The notes under the pieces were generated by a model. It was not told the origin of the DNA. It did no database searches and saw nothing but the letters and a program-made list of their open reading frames with translations. A stretch of 64,000 bases of DNA from Phyllobacterium trifolii. GTDB lineage: Bacteria; Pseudomonadota; Alphaproteobacteria; Rhizobiales; Rhizobiaceae. Position 1 is the stretch's first letter, and every line of letters begins with the position of its first letter. The stretch is from positions 1 to 64,000 of the forward strand of contig NZ_JACHXN010000016.1 in NCBI RefSeq assembly GCF_014192095.1. The letters are read 5' to 3'. A program made the position numbers and the translations under genes. This document shows, in pieces, positions 28,300 to 41,778 of this stretch.

Positions 28300-29331
28300 T
28301 TAGAGCAGAATGTCGGTGTAAAGCTCGGATGGATCCGGCTCAGGATCGGACTGGGCGAAATCTGCGGCATCGGCCACGATATCGCGAACGTCCTTGTCGA
28401 TCTTCTTCAGGTCGTCCTCAGTGGACCATCCGTTTTCGATCAACCGGTGTTTCACCTGCTCTATGGGATCATGGTCGGAGCGCATTTTCTGCACTTCGTC
28501 CTTGGAACGGTATTTGGCCGGATCCGACATGGAATGGCCACGATACCGGTAAGTCTGCATTTCAAGAATCATCGGCCCCTTGCCGGAGCGTGCCCAGGCT
28601 GCGGCCTCTTCACCTGCAGCATTGACCGCACGCACGTCCATACCGTCGACCTGAATTCCCGGAATATTGAATGAGATACCGCGCTTGGAAAAATCCGTCT
28701 CGGCCGAAGCGCGCAAAACCGATGTGCCCATTGCGTAACGATTGTTCTCGATGATGTAGATGACCGGCAGCTTCCACAGCGAAGCCATGTTGAAGCTTTC
28801 GTAAACCTGGCCCTGATTGGCAGCACCATCGCCAAAGTAAGCCAGCGAAACATTGCCGTTATCACGATAGCGATTGGCGAAGGCGAGACCGGTACCGAGC
28901 GAAACCTGAGCACCCACGATGCCGTGTCCGCCGTAAAAGTGTTTCTCCTTGGAGAACATGTGCATCGAGCCGCCCTTCCCCTTGGAAAGGCCGCCGCGCC
29001 GTCCTGTCAACTCCGCCATGACACCGCGCGGACTCATGCCGCAAGCCAGCATGTGGCCATGGTCGCGATAGCCGGTGATAACCTGATCACCTTCCTTCAG
29101 CGACATTTGCATGCCGGTGACGACAGCTTCCTGACCGATGTAGAGATGGCAGAAACCACCGATGAAACCCATACCGTAGAGCTGACCGGCCTTTTCTTCA
29201 AAGCGGCGGATGAGCAACATGTGCCGGTATGCTTCTAATTCTTGTTCCTTGGTAAACTGGATTGGTTTTGGTGCTTTAATAGCGGAGGTCTGCGCAGAAC
29301 GCGCAGGGCTTTTTTTCGCCCTCGTGGCCAT
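28300..29331 (-). CDS. pdhA: Pyruvate dehydrogenase E1 alpha subunit
   Basis: 343 aa. The thiamine diphosphate motif is [20 protein letters not shown] and ends ENN. The phosphorylation-loop region ([14 protein letters not shown]) is typical of alpha subunits. The Lys/Ala-rich N-terminus (residues 1-20) is a common extension. First gene of the PDH cluster; the 128-bp gap to the ftsB-like gene upstream should hold the promoter. Confidence 0.97.
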   Translation of the reverse strand: MATRAKKSPARSAQTSAIKAPKPIQFTKEQELEAYRHMLLIRRFEEKAGQLYGMGFIGGFCHLYIGQEAVVTGMQMSLKEGDQVITGYRDHGHMLACGMSPRGVMAELTGRRGGLSKGKGGSMHMFSKEKHFYGGHGIVGAQVSLGTGLAFANRYRDNGNVSLAYFGDGAANQGQVYESFNMASLWKLPVIYIIENNRYAMGTSVLRASAETDFSKRGISFNIPGIQVDGMDVRAVNAAGEEAAAWARSGKGPMILEMQTYRYRGHSMSDPAKYRSKDEVQKMRSDHDPIEQVKHRLIENGWSTEDDLKKIDKDVRDIVADAADFAQSDPEPDPSELYTDILL

Positions 29332-29459
29332 ATCTCACTCCCTGTGAATTGGTCGCACGAGAATAGCAGCAGGGGCGGAACTTACAATATGCAGAATTGA
29401 ATAAGTGCTATGCAAATAAGATGTTCAAAATACAGAGAAAAAGCGCTATTAACCAGAAT

Positions 29460-29798
29460 TCAGTTAATAGCTAAATCGCCGGAGCCACGCATTATAGTGA
29501 CTTCGTCCGGCCGAGATACATTCAACCCCTTGCGGGCCTGTTCGTCTAGCATATCCTTCTCGATCGTACCATCATGCATAAGTTGAACCTGGCGTTCAAG
29601 CTCGGAACGCGTTGCCTTGACGGCGTCGAGTTGCGCTTGCAGCAACTGGGTCTGCTCTTGAAGCTTGATAGTCGAATAGAGTCCGTACTCGCCATGGTAT
29701 GCGTGAAAACCGAAATAGGCGAAAAACAGAGTGGAGAGCAACGGAACGATCAAGCGCCCCCGCTTGGTTTTTCTTCGCTGTTTTGTCCACATTTCCAT
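29460..29798 (-). CDS. ftsB: Septum formation initiator (FtsB/DivIC family)
   Basis: 112 aa. A basic N-terminus is followed by one membrane helix (about 18-38) and then a coiled coil rich in Leu, Gln and Glu (LQEQTQLLQAQLDAVKATRS). This is the bitopic layout of FtsB/DivIC, which joins FtsL and FtsQ in the divisome. The ATG at 29798 has GGGAG only 3 bp away. The ATG two codons on (29792) sits 9 bp from it and may be the real start. Location between eno and pdhA is common in this order. Confidence 0.85.
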   Translation of the reverse strand: MEMWTKQRRKTKRGRLIVPLLSTLFFAYFGFHAYHGEYGLYSTIKLQEQTQLLQAQLDAVKATRSELERQVQLMHDGTIEKDMLDEQARKGLNVSRPDEVTIMRGSGDLAIN

Positions 29799-29904
29799 AG
29801 ACTCCCAAACCCAAGAATCAGGTCAGGATGGCCCGATTTATTACCGGTCCATAAGACAATGTTTTGCTTAACAGGCGATTACCAAGAGCGCAGGACAAAA
29901 CGAA

Positions 29905-29929
29905 AATGGCGGGCATCGCGCCCGCCATT
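29905..29929 (-). terminator. Terminator after eno
   Basis: A perfect 10-bp stem (AATGGCGGGC / GCCCGCCATT, 5-nt loop) lies 21 bp beyond the eno stop. On the minus strand it is followed by TTTTCGTTTTG. A rho-independent terminator for eno is likely. Confidence 0.75.
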
Positions 29930-29950
29930 ATGCTGCAGATCGACAGTTAA

Positions 29951-31737
<1,787 letters not shown>

Positions 31738-31841
31738 TTGCTCTTCTCCTCTTTTGCTTCACCTTTGAGGATAATGAGCAAGCCCGCATCACGGTTGCAT
31801 CAAAACTTAATTTTCTGCGAAGGAACTTTTTGGCCGCAGGC

Positions 31842-32672
31842 TCAAGCCTTCTTGGCAATCCGGTCGAATTCCAGAAGCTTTTCGAGAAGCCGCGGCATCT
31901 GGTCGAGTGGCACCATATTCGGGCCATCCGACGGCGCATTGTCCGGATCCTGATGCGTTTCGATGAATACACCTGCAACACCGACAGCCACAGCTGCGCG
32001 CGCCAACGTTTCGACAAACTCGCGCTGACCGCCTGTTGAGCCACCCTGCCCGCCCGGCTGCTGCACCGAATGGGTTGCATCGAAAATTACCGGGGCCCCG
32101 AAACCTGCCATGATGGGCAGGGAGCGCATGTCGGAGACAAGCGTGTTATAGCCAAACGAAGCGCCGCGCTCAGTGACCATCACGTTCGGATTGCCGCTTT
32201 CTGTGACCTTGGCAATGACATTCTTCATATCCCAAGGCGCGAGGAACTGGCCTTTCTTTATATTGACGATCTTGCCGGTGTTGGCAGCCGCGACCAAAAG
32301 ATCGGTCTGCCGGCAAAGGAAAGCCGGTATTTGCAGGACATCGACCACTTGGCCAAGGATAATACATTGCTCTTCCGTGTGGACGTCAGTCAATGTTGGC
32401 AGACCGAGCTCACTCCGGATATCGGCGAATACCGGCAACGAGTTCTCCAGTCCGAATCCACGCTTCCCCGTCAACGAGGTGCGGTTCGCTTTGTCAAAGC
32501 TCGACTTGTAGACAAGACCGATCCCGAGTTTTCCTGTCAGTTCCTTCAGCGCACCGGCCATGTCGAATGCGTGTTGACGGCTTTCCATCTGGCAAGGCCC
32601 AGCGATGAGTGACAACTGGCCAGTGTTGGAAAATGCAACATTGCCGGCGGAAACCGTAGAATTCAGGGACAT
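31842..32672 (-). CDS. kdsA: KDO 8-phosphate synthase
   Basis: 276 aa. It condenses phosphoenolpyruvate with arabinose 5-phosphate to give KDO 8-phosphate for lipopolysaccharide. Typical motifs are [51 protein letters not shown] and [11 protein letters not shown]. The ATG at 32672 shares a base with the stop of the VOC gene upstream (TGATG), so the two are coupled. Confidence 0.97.
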   Translation of the reverse strand: MSLNSTVSAGNVAFSNTGQLSLIAGPCQMESRQHAFDMAGALKELTGKLGIGLVYKSSFDKANRTSLTGKRGFGLENSLPVFADIRSELGLPTLTDVHTEEQCIILGQVVDVLQIPAFLCRQTDLLVAAANTGKIVNIKKGQFLAPWDMKNVIAKVTESGNPNVMVTERGASFGYNTLVSDMRSLPIMAGFGAPVIFDATHSVQQPGGQGGSTGGQREFVETLARAAVAVGVAGVFIETHQDPDNAPSDGPNMVPLDQMPRLLEKLLEFDRIAKKA

Positions 32673-33568
32673 CAGGAAGCCTCAAATGCGATGGCAGCAC
32701 CCTGTCCTGGTGCCTTGTGCACAATCAGGCGGGAGCCGCGCTTTTCGAAAGGAATATTGTTGCTGGTCAGCAAAGTTTCAACCGCAGCGAGGTCACGCAC
32801 TGCCAGCACGAAGGCCTGAAGCCGCAAACCACGCTCGGTTTCAGAAACCTCGATACCGAGGAACGATCGCAAGCCCTGGGGTGTCAACACTGTCACGTTG
32901 GCGTTCGCGGCACGCAGATCCATACCGAATGAGTGCGCATTGACGTCGCGCTGGCTGATGATCTCCTGCAGTGGATACTGGAAATCCGTCGGATTGACTT
33001 CGGACAGGATGACATCGCGTAGTGCAACCGCGCCGTTCTGGTGCATCTGCAGCGATGTGCGATCAACCTTGGGCGTGTTCACCCGCTCGCAAGTGAAGAA
33101 GAAAGCGTCTGGCGCGCGCAAATCAGCCGCAAAAGCCAAGCGGAATCCCGCCACATCCGATTTCCCGTCCGGCGTTACGAACGGACGCGAGAAATTGAGG
33201 ATATCGCCGGCGGAAATGCCCGCTTTGACGAAAGCCTTATGATCACCAATTGTGTCATGCGTACCCATGACAAGAGCAGAAAAGCCTTCATTGCCATTGC
33301 GGAACCGCCAAGCCTGATCGCGGGCGACAAAGACATTGCCGTTCCGCGCCTCTTCCTCGCACGTCTCACGCTGGCCGACTGCCAGAAATTCGAGAAAGCA
33401 GTCATCGCCGAAGAAAACGCAGACATTTTCGGTGCCAAATGGGTGCTTCCCGACGGGCGCTACGATGAAGCCCAGCTGTTCTAGACGGGCGCGCGCGACT
33501 TCAAGATCAGCGGTCGGCAGAACCAGATGATCGATAGGACGCGGGGTGCGGGGAGATGAAATGGTCAT
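32672..33568 (-). CDS. Glyoxalase-like (VOC fold) protein
   Basis: 298 aa from the ATG at 33568 (MTISSPR); a TTG at 33583 would add five residues. The N-terminal half has a VOC/glyoxalase-like pattern: [20 protein letters not shown], then [20 protein letters not shown]. The C-terminal half looks like a second, degenerate module ([19 protein letters not shown]). The reaction is unknown. It lies between pyrG (24 bp) and kdsA (1-bp overlap), as in many Hyphomicrobiales. Confidence 0.8.
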   Translation of the reverse strand: MTISSPRTPRPIDHLVLPTADLEVARARLEQLGFIVAPVGKHPFGTENVCVFFGDDCFLEFLAVGQRETCEEEARNGNVFVARDQAWRFRNGNEGFSALVMGTHDTIGDHKAFVKAGISAGDILNFSRPFVTPDGKSDVAGFRLAFAADLRAPDAFFFTCERVNTPKVDRTSLQMHQNGAVALRDVILSEVNPTDFQYPLQEIISQRDVNAHSFGMDLRAANANVTVLTPQGLRSFLGIEVSETERGLRLQAFVLAVRDLAAVETLLTSNNIPFEKRGSRLIVHKAPGQGAAIAFEAS

Positions 33569-33592
33569 GTCAAATCGCCCCAACTATTTTTG

Positions 33593-35233
<1,641 letters not shown>

Positions 35234-35318
35234 TTAGTCCTTTGCAAGTGATTTGGCCACAAAAAAATTCGGCCCGAAAGCCGTTTTCCCCGTCCCAATC
35301 ATTTTCCATTCCAAACGA

Positions 35319-35345
35319 AACGGCCAGACGCGAGGTCTGGCCGTT
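35319..35345 (-). terminator. Terminator after the L,D-transpeptidase gene
   Basis: A perfect 11-bp stem (AACGGCCAGAC / GTCTGGCCGTT) with a 5-nt loop lies 22 bp past the stop. On the minus strand TTTCGTTTGG follows. The T-run is imperfect but the stem is strong. Confidence 0.7.
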
Positions 35346-35367
35346 CCAATAAATTCAACAATAGTTC

Positions 35368-36048
35368 TTACAGAACAATAACTTCCGTGCCAATGCTGAC
35401 GCGGTTGTAAAGATCGATCACATGGTCATTGACCATACGGAAGCAACCGTTCGATGCGGAACTTCCAATGCTCGACGGCACGATCGTTCCATGAATGCGG
35501 ATATGCGTGTCCTTGTTGCCCTGCGACAGGTATAGTGCGCGCGCGCCGAGCGGATTGCCTGGGCCGCCATCCATGCCGTTTTCATATTTGGCGTAGTGGG
35601 CAGGTTCACGTTCGATCATCTCTTTGGTCGGAATCCATCGTGGCCATTCACGTTTCGTCTGGACCACGGCTGTGCCTTTGAATTCAAGGCCCTCCTTGCC
35701 GACTGCAATACCGTAGCGGCGAGCCGTGTACGAGCTTTCGACGAGGTAGAGGAACTTTGCCTTCGGATCGATCACGATCGTGCCCGGCTTGTAGCCCGTG
35801 AACTCGACGTCCTGCGGCATGAATTTCGGGTCGATCCCGTATTTGTTCTTGGCTTTGGCAGGTTGCACCGGCTTGCGAACTTCGGCGACCTCGATCGGCT
35901 GGGCTGCCGCTTGGGCATCAGCGTCGGCCTTGTCATTGCCGCCAAGCCCGAATGGATTCAGAATTTTTTTGATAATTGGTTCTGCGGATGCCGGGCCCGA
36001 CAAGGCCAGGAGCGACATTCCTATAAGCAGAGAGCGACGTGACAGCAT
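35368..36048 (-). CDS. L,D-transpeptidase (ErfK/YbiS/YcfS/YnhG family)
   Basis: 226 aa. A twin-Arg/hydrophobic signal (MLSRRSLLIGMSLLALSG, cleavage near ASA-EP) sends it to the periplasm. The YkuD domain begins near residue 88 (GTIVIDPKAKFLYLVE). The catalytic motif is HIRIHGT followed by SSASNGCFRM, with Cys as nucleophile. It forms 3-3 cross-links in peptidoglycan or attaches proteins to it. It is a single gene with a hairpin on each side. Confidence 0.92.
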   Translation of the reverse strand: MLSRRSLLIGMSLLALSGPASAEPIIKKILNPFGLGGNDKADADAQAAAQPIEVAEVRKPVQPAKAKNKYGIDPKFMPQDVEFTGYKPGTIVIDPKAKFLYLVESSYTARRYGIAVGKEGLEFKGTAVVQTKREWPRWIPTKEMIEREPAHYAKYENGMDGGPGNPLGARALYLSQGNKDTHIRIHGTIVPSSIGSSASNGCFRMVNDHVIDLYNRVSIGTEVIVL

Positions 36049-36202
36049 AGTTTAAAGTTCCCGCGTAGATTGCAAAACGCCATCAGCAGCGTTTGCGAGG
36101 CCCCAAGGCCAATCTGATATCGCGATATCCGAAGACCAGTTTCTTCTCAATGCAAATCGCTGTGAAGAATACCACAGATTCATTGTTCGCATCAAAAGGT
36201 TG

Positions 36203-36232
36203 CGGAAGCGCAACACATTTCCCGCGCTTCCG
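36203..36232 (-). terminator. Terminator after secG
   Basis: A 9-bp stem (CGGAAGCGC / GCGCTTCCG) with a 12-nt loop lies 26 bp past the secG stop. On the minus strand it is followed by CAACCTTTTG. A likely but imperfect rho-independent terminator. Confidence 0.55.
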
Positions 36233-36258
36233 TCAATCAAACGATTTAGCGGTCCGAA

Positions 36259-36744
36259 TTACTGCGAATTCGGGACCGGATTTGCCGGTTGTGCGGGCGT
36301 AACCGGAGCTTTCGGCGCAGGTAGCGTCGATTCGGGCGCAGCCGGTGCAGTGGTGCTTGGCGCTGCCGAACCTGGGGCTGGCTCATTGGAGGCAGGCGGC
36401 GTCGCATTATTGGACGAAGGGCCACCCAGCTGGTTGAGAATGCCACCACTCGTCGGAGGCTGCTGGCCTGCGGGCTGAGTACCAGTGGTCGTGGGGATAC
36501 GGTTGAGAATGTCAGTCGGATTTTCACCGTAGCGGGCCATAATGCCGAGCGCCAAAGACGTAATAAAGAAACCCGTTGCAAGGATCGCCGTCGCCCGTGT
36601 CAGCACGTTTGCAGCACCTCGAGCCGTCATGAAGCCGGAGCCACCACCAATTCCAAGACCGCCACCCTCGGAGCGCTGCATGAGCACGACCCCAACAAGG
36701 GCAAGTACAATCAGAAGATGAATGACGATGACGACGGTTTGCAT
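36259..36744 (-). CDS. secG: Preprotein translocase subunit SecG with long C-terminal tail
   Basis: 161 aa. The SecG core is residues 1-75, with two membrane helices (about 2-20 and 52-72) flanking the loop QRSEGGGLGIGGGSG. It assists SecYEG in protein export. After residue 80 comes an 80-residue tail rich in Pro, Ala, Ser, Thr and Asn, absent from E. coli SecG (110 aa). Such tails are common in alphaproteobacteria and are probably disordered. The 273-bp palindrome separates it from tpiA upstream. Confidence 0.92.
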   Translation of the reverse strand: MQTVVIVIHLLIVLALVGVVLMQRSEGGGLGIGGGSGFMTARGAANVLTRATAILATGFFITSLALGIMARYGENPTDILNRIPTTTGTQPAGQQPPTSGGILNQLGGPSSNNATPPASNEPAPGSAAPSTTAPAAPESTLPAPKAPVTPAQPANPVPNSQ

Positions 36745-36801
36745 GGGGTATTTTCTGCTTTCTAGGTGTCGGACGCGGCTCTTTACACCGTATCGGCCAT
36801 T

Positions 36802-37074
36802 AGAGCAACGGATGTTTGAATAGGGTCAGTTCTGTTTCTCGGATGGCGAGGCAACCCACGCGGAAGGTGGCGAGGCCGATGTTTATCCATCGTCCGACGC
36901 CGCCTGACAAAGTGGTTGGCCGCAAGCCGGAAACCCGAAGAACCGGGTGAATTCGGGCCAAATCCTTCGAGCTTCGGCATCGTCCGATGGAAAGGCATCG
37001 GCCTCGCCAAACCCCTTGACCTTGTCCACGAATTCCCTCCGGCAGAACGGCCCCATTCAAGCATCCGTTGCTCT
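36802..37074. repeat. 273-bp imperfect palindrome (MITE- or RIME-like element)
   Basis: The ends are inverted copies. Positions 36802-36821 and the reverse complement of 37055-37074 match at 19 of 20 bases (AGAGCAACGGATG core). A second pair lies inside: TGGCGAGGCCGATG at 36868-36881 equals the reverse complement of 36996-37009, at almost the same distance from each end (66 and 65 bp). CCATCG follows in both. A small palindrome (CCCGAA/TTCGGG) is near the centre. It holds no transposase and fills most of the 385-bp gap between tpiA and secG. No clear target duplication is visible. Rhizobial intergenic mosaic elements or MITEs are the closest known classes. As RNA it would fold into one long hairpin. 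Confidence 0.75.
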
Positions 37075-37129
37075 CAACCAAGCCCGTCAGGTGACAGTTT
37101 TCTTGCGCTTTTCGCGGTTTTTCCGTCAC

Positions 37130-37894
37130 TCAAAGGGAATGATAAGCCTCACAGATGGCGAGGAAGTCCGCTGCTTTCAAGCTTGCGCCACCAACAAGTG
37201 CGCCGTCGACATTTTCGACCCCCAGAAGCTCCACGGCGTTGCCTGGCTTCACTGATCCACCATAGAGGATACGCATCCTATCACCTTCACCACCGAAACG
37301 CGTACTCAACGCCGAACGGATAAAGGTATGCACTTCCTGTACATCCGTGGCGGTCGGTGTCAGACCCGTTCCGATGGCCCATACGGGTTCATAGGCTATA
37401 ATGCTGTTGCCGGCGTTGGCACCATCAGGAACCGAACCCGAAAGTTGTTTAGCAACCACGTCGAGTGTAGCGCCTGCCTGGCGCTGCGCTCCTGTCTCGC
37501 CAATGCAGATGATCGCCACAAGACCCGCTTCCCAGGCTCCCCTCGCCTTTGCGTTGACCATATCGTCAGTTTCGCCATGGTCCGCCCGGCGTTCGGAATG
37601 TCCAACAATGACATGGGATGCGCCGGCGTCTTTCAGCATGTCCGCCGAGATATCGCCTGTATGCGGGCCTGACTTCTGCGTATGGCAGTCTTGCCCCCCT
37701 ATGCTCAAGGCTTCACCCTCGACGGACTGGGCAGCACGGAAGACAAGCGTTGCGGGCACACAGATCAACGCGTCGATCTTCTCGCCAATCGCGGAATTCG
37801 GCCTGTTGACGATGATACGCAGTTCCTCGAGCGACTCTCCGGTACCATTCATTTTCCAGTTACCAGCAACGAGCGGACGGACATCTGGGGTCAT
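37130..37894 (-). CDS. tpiA: Triosephosphate isomerase
   Basis: 254 aa from the ATG at 37894 (MTPDVRPLV) with AAGGAACG upstream. The longer frame to 37969 adds 25 unsupported residues. The substrate Lys lies in AGNWKMNG, the catalytic His in IVGHSERR, the catalytic Glu in [11 protein letters not shown], and the phosphate loop in [10 protein letters not shown]. It interconverts the triose phosphates in glycolysis. It is divergent from ppiD. Confidence 0.97.
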   Translation of the reverse strand: MTPDVRPLVAGNWKMNGTGESLEELRIIVNRPNSAIGEKIDALICVPATLVFRAAQSVEGEALSIGGQDCHTQKSGPHTGDISADMLKDAGASHVIVGHSERRADHGETDDMVNAKARGAWEAGLVAIICIGETGAQRQAGATLDVVAKQLSGSVPDGANAGNSIIAYEPVWAIGTGLTPTATDVQEVHTFIRSALSTRFGGEGDRMRILYGGSVKPGNAVELLGVENVDGALVGGASLKAADFLAICEAYHSL

Positions 37895-38035
37895 TGAGCG
37901 TTCCTTATGCGATTGTTTTGGCAATTTCTCAGTCTGACTAGCAAATTCACTCGATAAAGCAATCGACACAAGCCTTCCATGACGCTATTCCCCTATGGAT
38001 TCAAATAAGCCTCTTGACTGATACGGTGACTTTTA

Positions 38036-39925
38036 ATGCTCGACTCTCTCCGCAATGTTGCACAAACCTGGGTGGCAAAAGTGCTCATGGGCCTTCTCGT
38101 GGTTAGCTTTGCCGGATGGGGTGTTTCCAGCACGATCCTCGGCGCAATAAGCGGCAGTGCAGCCATTCGCGCCGGGCATTCCGAAGTGTCGCCGGTCGAT
38201 TACCGCTTGGCCTACGACCGCCAACTGGCTGCACTATCGCAGCGCTTCGGTCAGCGCCTCACGCGCGAGCAGGCGGATGCCATCGGAATTGGTCATCAGG
38301 TGCAGGGGCAATTGGTTGCCGGCGTGGTTCTCGACGAACAGGCGCGTACCATGTCGCTCGGCCTGTCAAAGGATCGCCTGGCACAGCTCGCCGCTGAAGA
38401 TCCGGCATTCCAGGGCGCCGATGGCCGCTTCAATCCAGCGCAGTTCGATATGGTCCTTCGCAATGCTGGTATGAGCCCGCAGAGCTATCTCGACAACCGT
38501 GCACAGGTCGCACGCCGTCAGCAGATCGTCGAAGCCGTTGCCGATGGCGTCAAGGCGCCTGACACCCTTCTTAAAGCGGTTGCTCTTTACAAGGGCGAGT
38601 CACGCACGATCGATTACGTCGCCATGCCGAAGAGCTTCGTGAGCGATATTGCCGATCCCAGCGATGCGGATTTGAAGACATATTTCGATGCAAACAAGGA
38701 AGTTTACGGCGCGCCGCAATACCGCAAGGTAAGCTATGTCAAGCTTGAGCCGAAGGATATCGCCAATCCGGCTTTGGTAACACCCGAAGAGATCAAGACT
38801 GAATATGACAAGAACATTGCGCGCTATTCGACGCCGGAAACGCGCACTATCGAACAGTTGACGTTTGCAAATGAAGATGCAGCAAAAGCCGCACATGACA
38901 AGATCGTGGCCGGGACCAGCTTCGACGATATCGTCAAGTCGGAAGGCAAAACGATGGATGACGTTCGTCTCGGTACATTCCCGAAAACCGGCCTGCCCGA
39001 CCAATCGATTGCCGATCCGATCTTTGCGCTTCAGGCAAACGGTGTTAGCGACGTCTTGAAGGGGGCATTTGGGCCGGTTCTCGTTCGCGTATCGGCTATC
39101 AACCCGGAAGTCACCAAGCCCCTCACCGAAGTCGAGAAGGATATTCGTGAGACCATAGCTTTGACACAGGCAGCGTCCGCGATCGCGGATGTGCATGATG
39201 GCTATGAGAATGCGCGGGCTGACGGCGCGAGCATGGCAGAGGCCGCAGCAAAGCAGAACCTGAAGGTCGTAACGATTGACGCAGTTGACGCCAGTGGCCA
39301 TGGTGCGGATGAGAAGGAAATTGCTAATCTGCCGTTCGATGAGAACCAGTTGGCAGCAGTCTTCCAGGCAGACGTCGGTTTCGACAACGAACCCTTCAAT
39401 CTCGGCACGAATAGCTATCTCTGGTATGACGTCGACAGTGTAACGCCTGCCCGCGAGCGCCCGCTCGATGAAGTAAAGCCGCGCGTTGTCGCTGCATGGA
39501 AGGCGGCTGAAGCCGAAAAGCGCCTCAACGAGAAAGCCGAGGAGGTGCGCAAGCGCGTCGCCGGCGGCACATCGCTCGACGATATCGCGGCCGAATTCAA
39601 ATTCACCAAGGATACGAAACGCCGCATCACGCGTCAGAGCAAGGATACCGATCTCGGTGAAGGCGGCGTTGCATCGGTCTTTGATGGTCCGGAAGGGCTT
39701 GTTGGTGTAACGGAATCGGCGTCCGACGGCTCGAAACTCATCTTCAAGGTCGCAGAGTCGATCGAACCGGCGAATGTCGGACCGGAAACCCTGACGACCG
39801 TGGAGCGAGATGCGTTCGGTTCGCGCATTGCCGACGATCTGCTCGACCAGCTCGTTGCACAATTGCAGACTGTATATCCAGTTTCCATCAACCAAACCGT
39901 CATCAATCAGGCACTTGCACGTTAG
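38036..39925 (+). CDS. ppiD: Peptidyl-prolyl isomerase PpiD/SurA-like, membrane anchored
   Basis: 629 aa. One N-terminal membrane helix (about 14-36) anchors a large periplasmic part. A SurA_N-like chaperone region follows (FNPAQFDMVLRNAGMSPQSY at about 135-155). The parvulin domain lies at about 265-360 (ARYSTPETRTIEQLTF, KAAHDKIVAGTSFDDIV). It helps fold exported proteins near the Sec exit. The ATG at 38036 is used. trpD follows after 12 bp. This ppiD-trpDC-moaC-moeA order is common in the group. Confidence 0.9.
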   Translation: MLDSLRNVAQTWVAKVLMGLLVVSFAGWGVSSTILGAISGSAAIRAGHSEVSPVDYRLAYDRQLAALSQRFGQRLTREQADAIGIGHQVQGQLVAGVVLDEQARTMSLGLSKDRLAQLAAEDPAFQGADGRFNPAQFDMVLRNAGMSPQSYLDNRAQVARRQQIVEAVADGVKAPDTLLKAVALYKGESRTIDYVAMPKSFVSDIADPSDADLKTYFDANKEVYGAPQYRKVSYVKLEPKDIANPALVTPEEIKTEYDKNIARYSTPETRTIEQLTFANEDAAKAAHDKIVAGTSFDDIVKSEGKTMDDVRLGTFPKTGLPDQSIADPIFALQANGVSDVLKGAFGPVLVRVSAINPEVTKPLTEVEKDIRETIALTQAASAIADVHDGYENARADGASMAEAAAKQNLKVVTIDAVDASGHGADEKEIANLPFDENQLAAVFQADVGFDNEPFNLGTNSYLWYDVDSVTPARERPLDEVKPRVVAAWKAAEAEKRLNEKAEEVRKRVAGGTSLDDIAAEFKFTKDTKRRITRQSKDTDLGEGGVASVFDGPEGLVGVTESASDGSKLIFKVAESIEPANVGPETLTTVERDAFGSRIADDLLDQLVAQLQTVYPVSINQTVINQALAR

Positions 39926-39937
39926 GTCAGACAGAAA

Positions 39938-40957
39938 ATGGCTGAATTAAAGCGTTTCATCGGCATAGCGGCTACAGGCAAGGCGCTCTCGCAGGAGGAA
40001 GCCGTCGAGGCCTTCGACATCATGATGTCGGGACAGGCAACGCCGGCGCAAATCGGTGCCCTGTTGATGGCGCTACGGGTGCGTGGCGAGAACATCGACG
40101 AGATAAGTGGCGCTGTCTCTGCCATGCGCTCCAAGATGCTGAAGGTGAATACCTCTTCGAATGCCATCGATATTGTCGGAACAGGCGGCGATCAGTCGGG
40201 CTCCTACAACGTGTCCACCTGCGCCGCATTCGTTGCCGCCGGTGCTGGTGTCCCCGTCGCCAAGCACGGCAATCGTGCCTTGTCATCACGTTCCGGCGCG
40301 GCCGATACACTTGCTGCTCTTGGCATCAACATCGAAATTGGCCCTGAACTGATTGCCACCTGCATTGAACAGGCCGGGATCGGCTTCATGTTCGCGCCCA
40401 TGCATCATCCCGCCATGAAACATGTTGGCCCGGCGCGCGTCGAACTCGGCACACGCACCATCTTCAATCTGCTTGGCCCTTTGACCAATCCGGCAGGCGT
40501 CAAACGTCAACTTGTCGGCGTGTTCGCGCCTGAATGGGTCGAGCCCATAGCGCATGTTCTGAAAAACCTCGGATCCGAAGCCGTATGGGTCGTGCATGGC
40601 GATGGTCTGGACGAGATCACCACAGCCGGCGTGACCAAGGTGGCGGCGCTGGAAAACGGAAAAGTTCGCACTTTCGAGATCGATCCGGAATCCTTTGGTC
40701 TGCGGCTGGTGGATCCGCAGGATTTGAAGGGTGGTACGGCCGATGAAAATGCAGTGTCACTCCTTTCGGTACTGGATGGGGCGCACGGCGCTTACCGCGA
40801 TATTACCCTGTTCAATGCCGGTGCAGGGCTTGTAATTGCCGGTGTGGCGGCCGATCTCAAGATTGGCATAGAAATGGCTGCACATTCGATTGACAGCGGT
40901 GCTGCGCGAAATGTGCTTAAAAAGCTGGTTCACGTTTCCAATAGCGAGGCGCTTTGA
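39938..40957 (+). CDS. trpD: Anthranilate phosphoribosyltransferase
   Basis: 339 aa. It joins anthranilate to PRPP in tryptophan synthesis. The PRPP loop [14 protein letters not shown], the segment [17 protein letters not shown] and [13 protein letters not shown] are all present. It is followed after 2 bp by trpC. trpE is not in the window. Confidence 0.97.
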   Translation: MAELKRFIGIAATGKALSQEEAVEAFDIMMSGQATPAQIGALLMALRVRGENIDEISGAVSAMRSKMLKVNTSSNAIDIVGTGGDQSGSYNVSTCAAFVAAGAGVPVAKHGNRALSSRSGAADTLAALGINIEIGPELIATCIEQAGIGFMFAPMHHPAMKHVGPARVELGTRTIFNLLGPLTNPAGVKRQLVGVFAPEWVEPIAHVLKNLGSEAVWVVHGDGLDEITTAGVTKVAALENGKVRTFEIDPESFGLRLVDPQDLKGGTADENAVSLLSVLDGAHGAYRDITLFNAGAGLVIAGVAADLKIGIEMAAHSIDSGAARNVLKKLVHVSNSEAL

Positions 40958-40959
40958 CC

Positions 40960-41778
40960 ATGGTTGATATTCTTCGCAAGATCGAAGCCTATAAGCGCGA
41001 GGAGATCGCTGCTGCCAAGACGCGCGTCACACTCGATGAGCTTAAGATACAGATAAAGGATCAGGACTCGCCGCGTGGTTTTCTCGCTGCCCTGCAAAAG
41101 AAACGCGCCGCCGGACAGTTCGCACTTATCGCCGAGATCAAGAAGGCCAGCCCTTCGAAAGGCCTGATCCGTCCGGATTTCGATCCGCCGGCCTTGGCGA
41201 AAGCCTATGAGGCCGGAGGAGCCGCGTGCCTCTCCGTGTTGACCGACGCGCCGTCCTTTCAGGGCGCTCCGGAGTTCCTGCAAGCCGCCCGTGCGGCGAC
41301 CAAACTACCTGCCCTGCGCAAGGATTTCCTGTTCGATACCTATCAGGTCTATGAAGCGCGCAGCTGGGGTGCCGATTGCATACTTATCATTATGGCAAGC
41401 GTTACCGACGACGTAGCCCGTGCGTTGGAAGAAGCGGCTGTTGCGCTCGATATGGACGTGCTTGTAGAAGTGCACGATGAGGCAGAGCTCGAGCGTGCGC
41501 TGAAATTGAATTCGCCATTGCTCGGCATCAATAATCGTGACCTGCGCACGTTCAACGTGGACCTGGCCGTATCGGAACGCTTGGCGAGAATGGTACCGTC
41601 GAGCAAGTTTCTGGTCAGCGAGAGCGGTGTGTTCAAGCATGCCGACTGCCAGAGGCTGGCCAAATCCAACATCGGCACATTTCTGGTCGGCGAAAGCCTC
41701 ATGCGCCAGGATGACGTGGCGGCGGCCACGAGAGCACTATTGCAGGGCACCGCAGACGAGCAGACAGACGCGGCATGA
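40960..41778 (+). CDS. trpC: Indole-3-glycerol phosphate synthase
   Basis: 272 aa from the ATG at 40960, 2 bp after the trpD stop, with GAGG upstream. The catalytic Lys and Glu residues sit in [22 protein letters not shown] and [13 protein letters not shown], with [10 protein letters not shown] and ESGVFKHAD further on. It closes the indole ring in tryptophan synthesis. Its TGA overlaps the moaC ATG. Confidence 0.97.
   Translation: MVDILRKIEAYKREEIAAAKTRVTLDELKIQIKDQDSPRGFLAALQKKRAAGQFALIAEIKKASPSKGLIRPDFDPPALAKAYEAGGAACLSVLTDAPSFQGAPEFLQAARAATKLPALRKDFLFDTYQVYEARSWGADCILIIMASVTDDVARALEEAAVALDMDVLVEVHDEAELERALKLNSPLLGINNRDLRTFNVDLAVSERLARMVPSSKFLVSESGVFKHADCQRLAKSNIGTFLVGESLMRQDDVAAATRALLQGTADEQTDAA

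Noticed and set aside
36800-37129. 109-codon frame between tpiA and secG as a possible small gene
   Set aside because: It spans the imperfect palindrome almost end to end, so its openness follows from the repeat. Overlapping frames on both strands are equally open.
38600-39895. 431-codon minus-strand open frame
   Set aside because: Antisense to ppiD, no promoter or ribosome site, Arg/Cys-rich composition typical of shadow frames.
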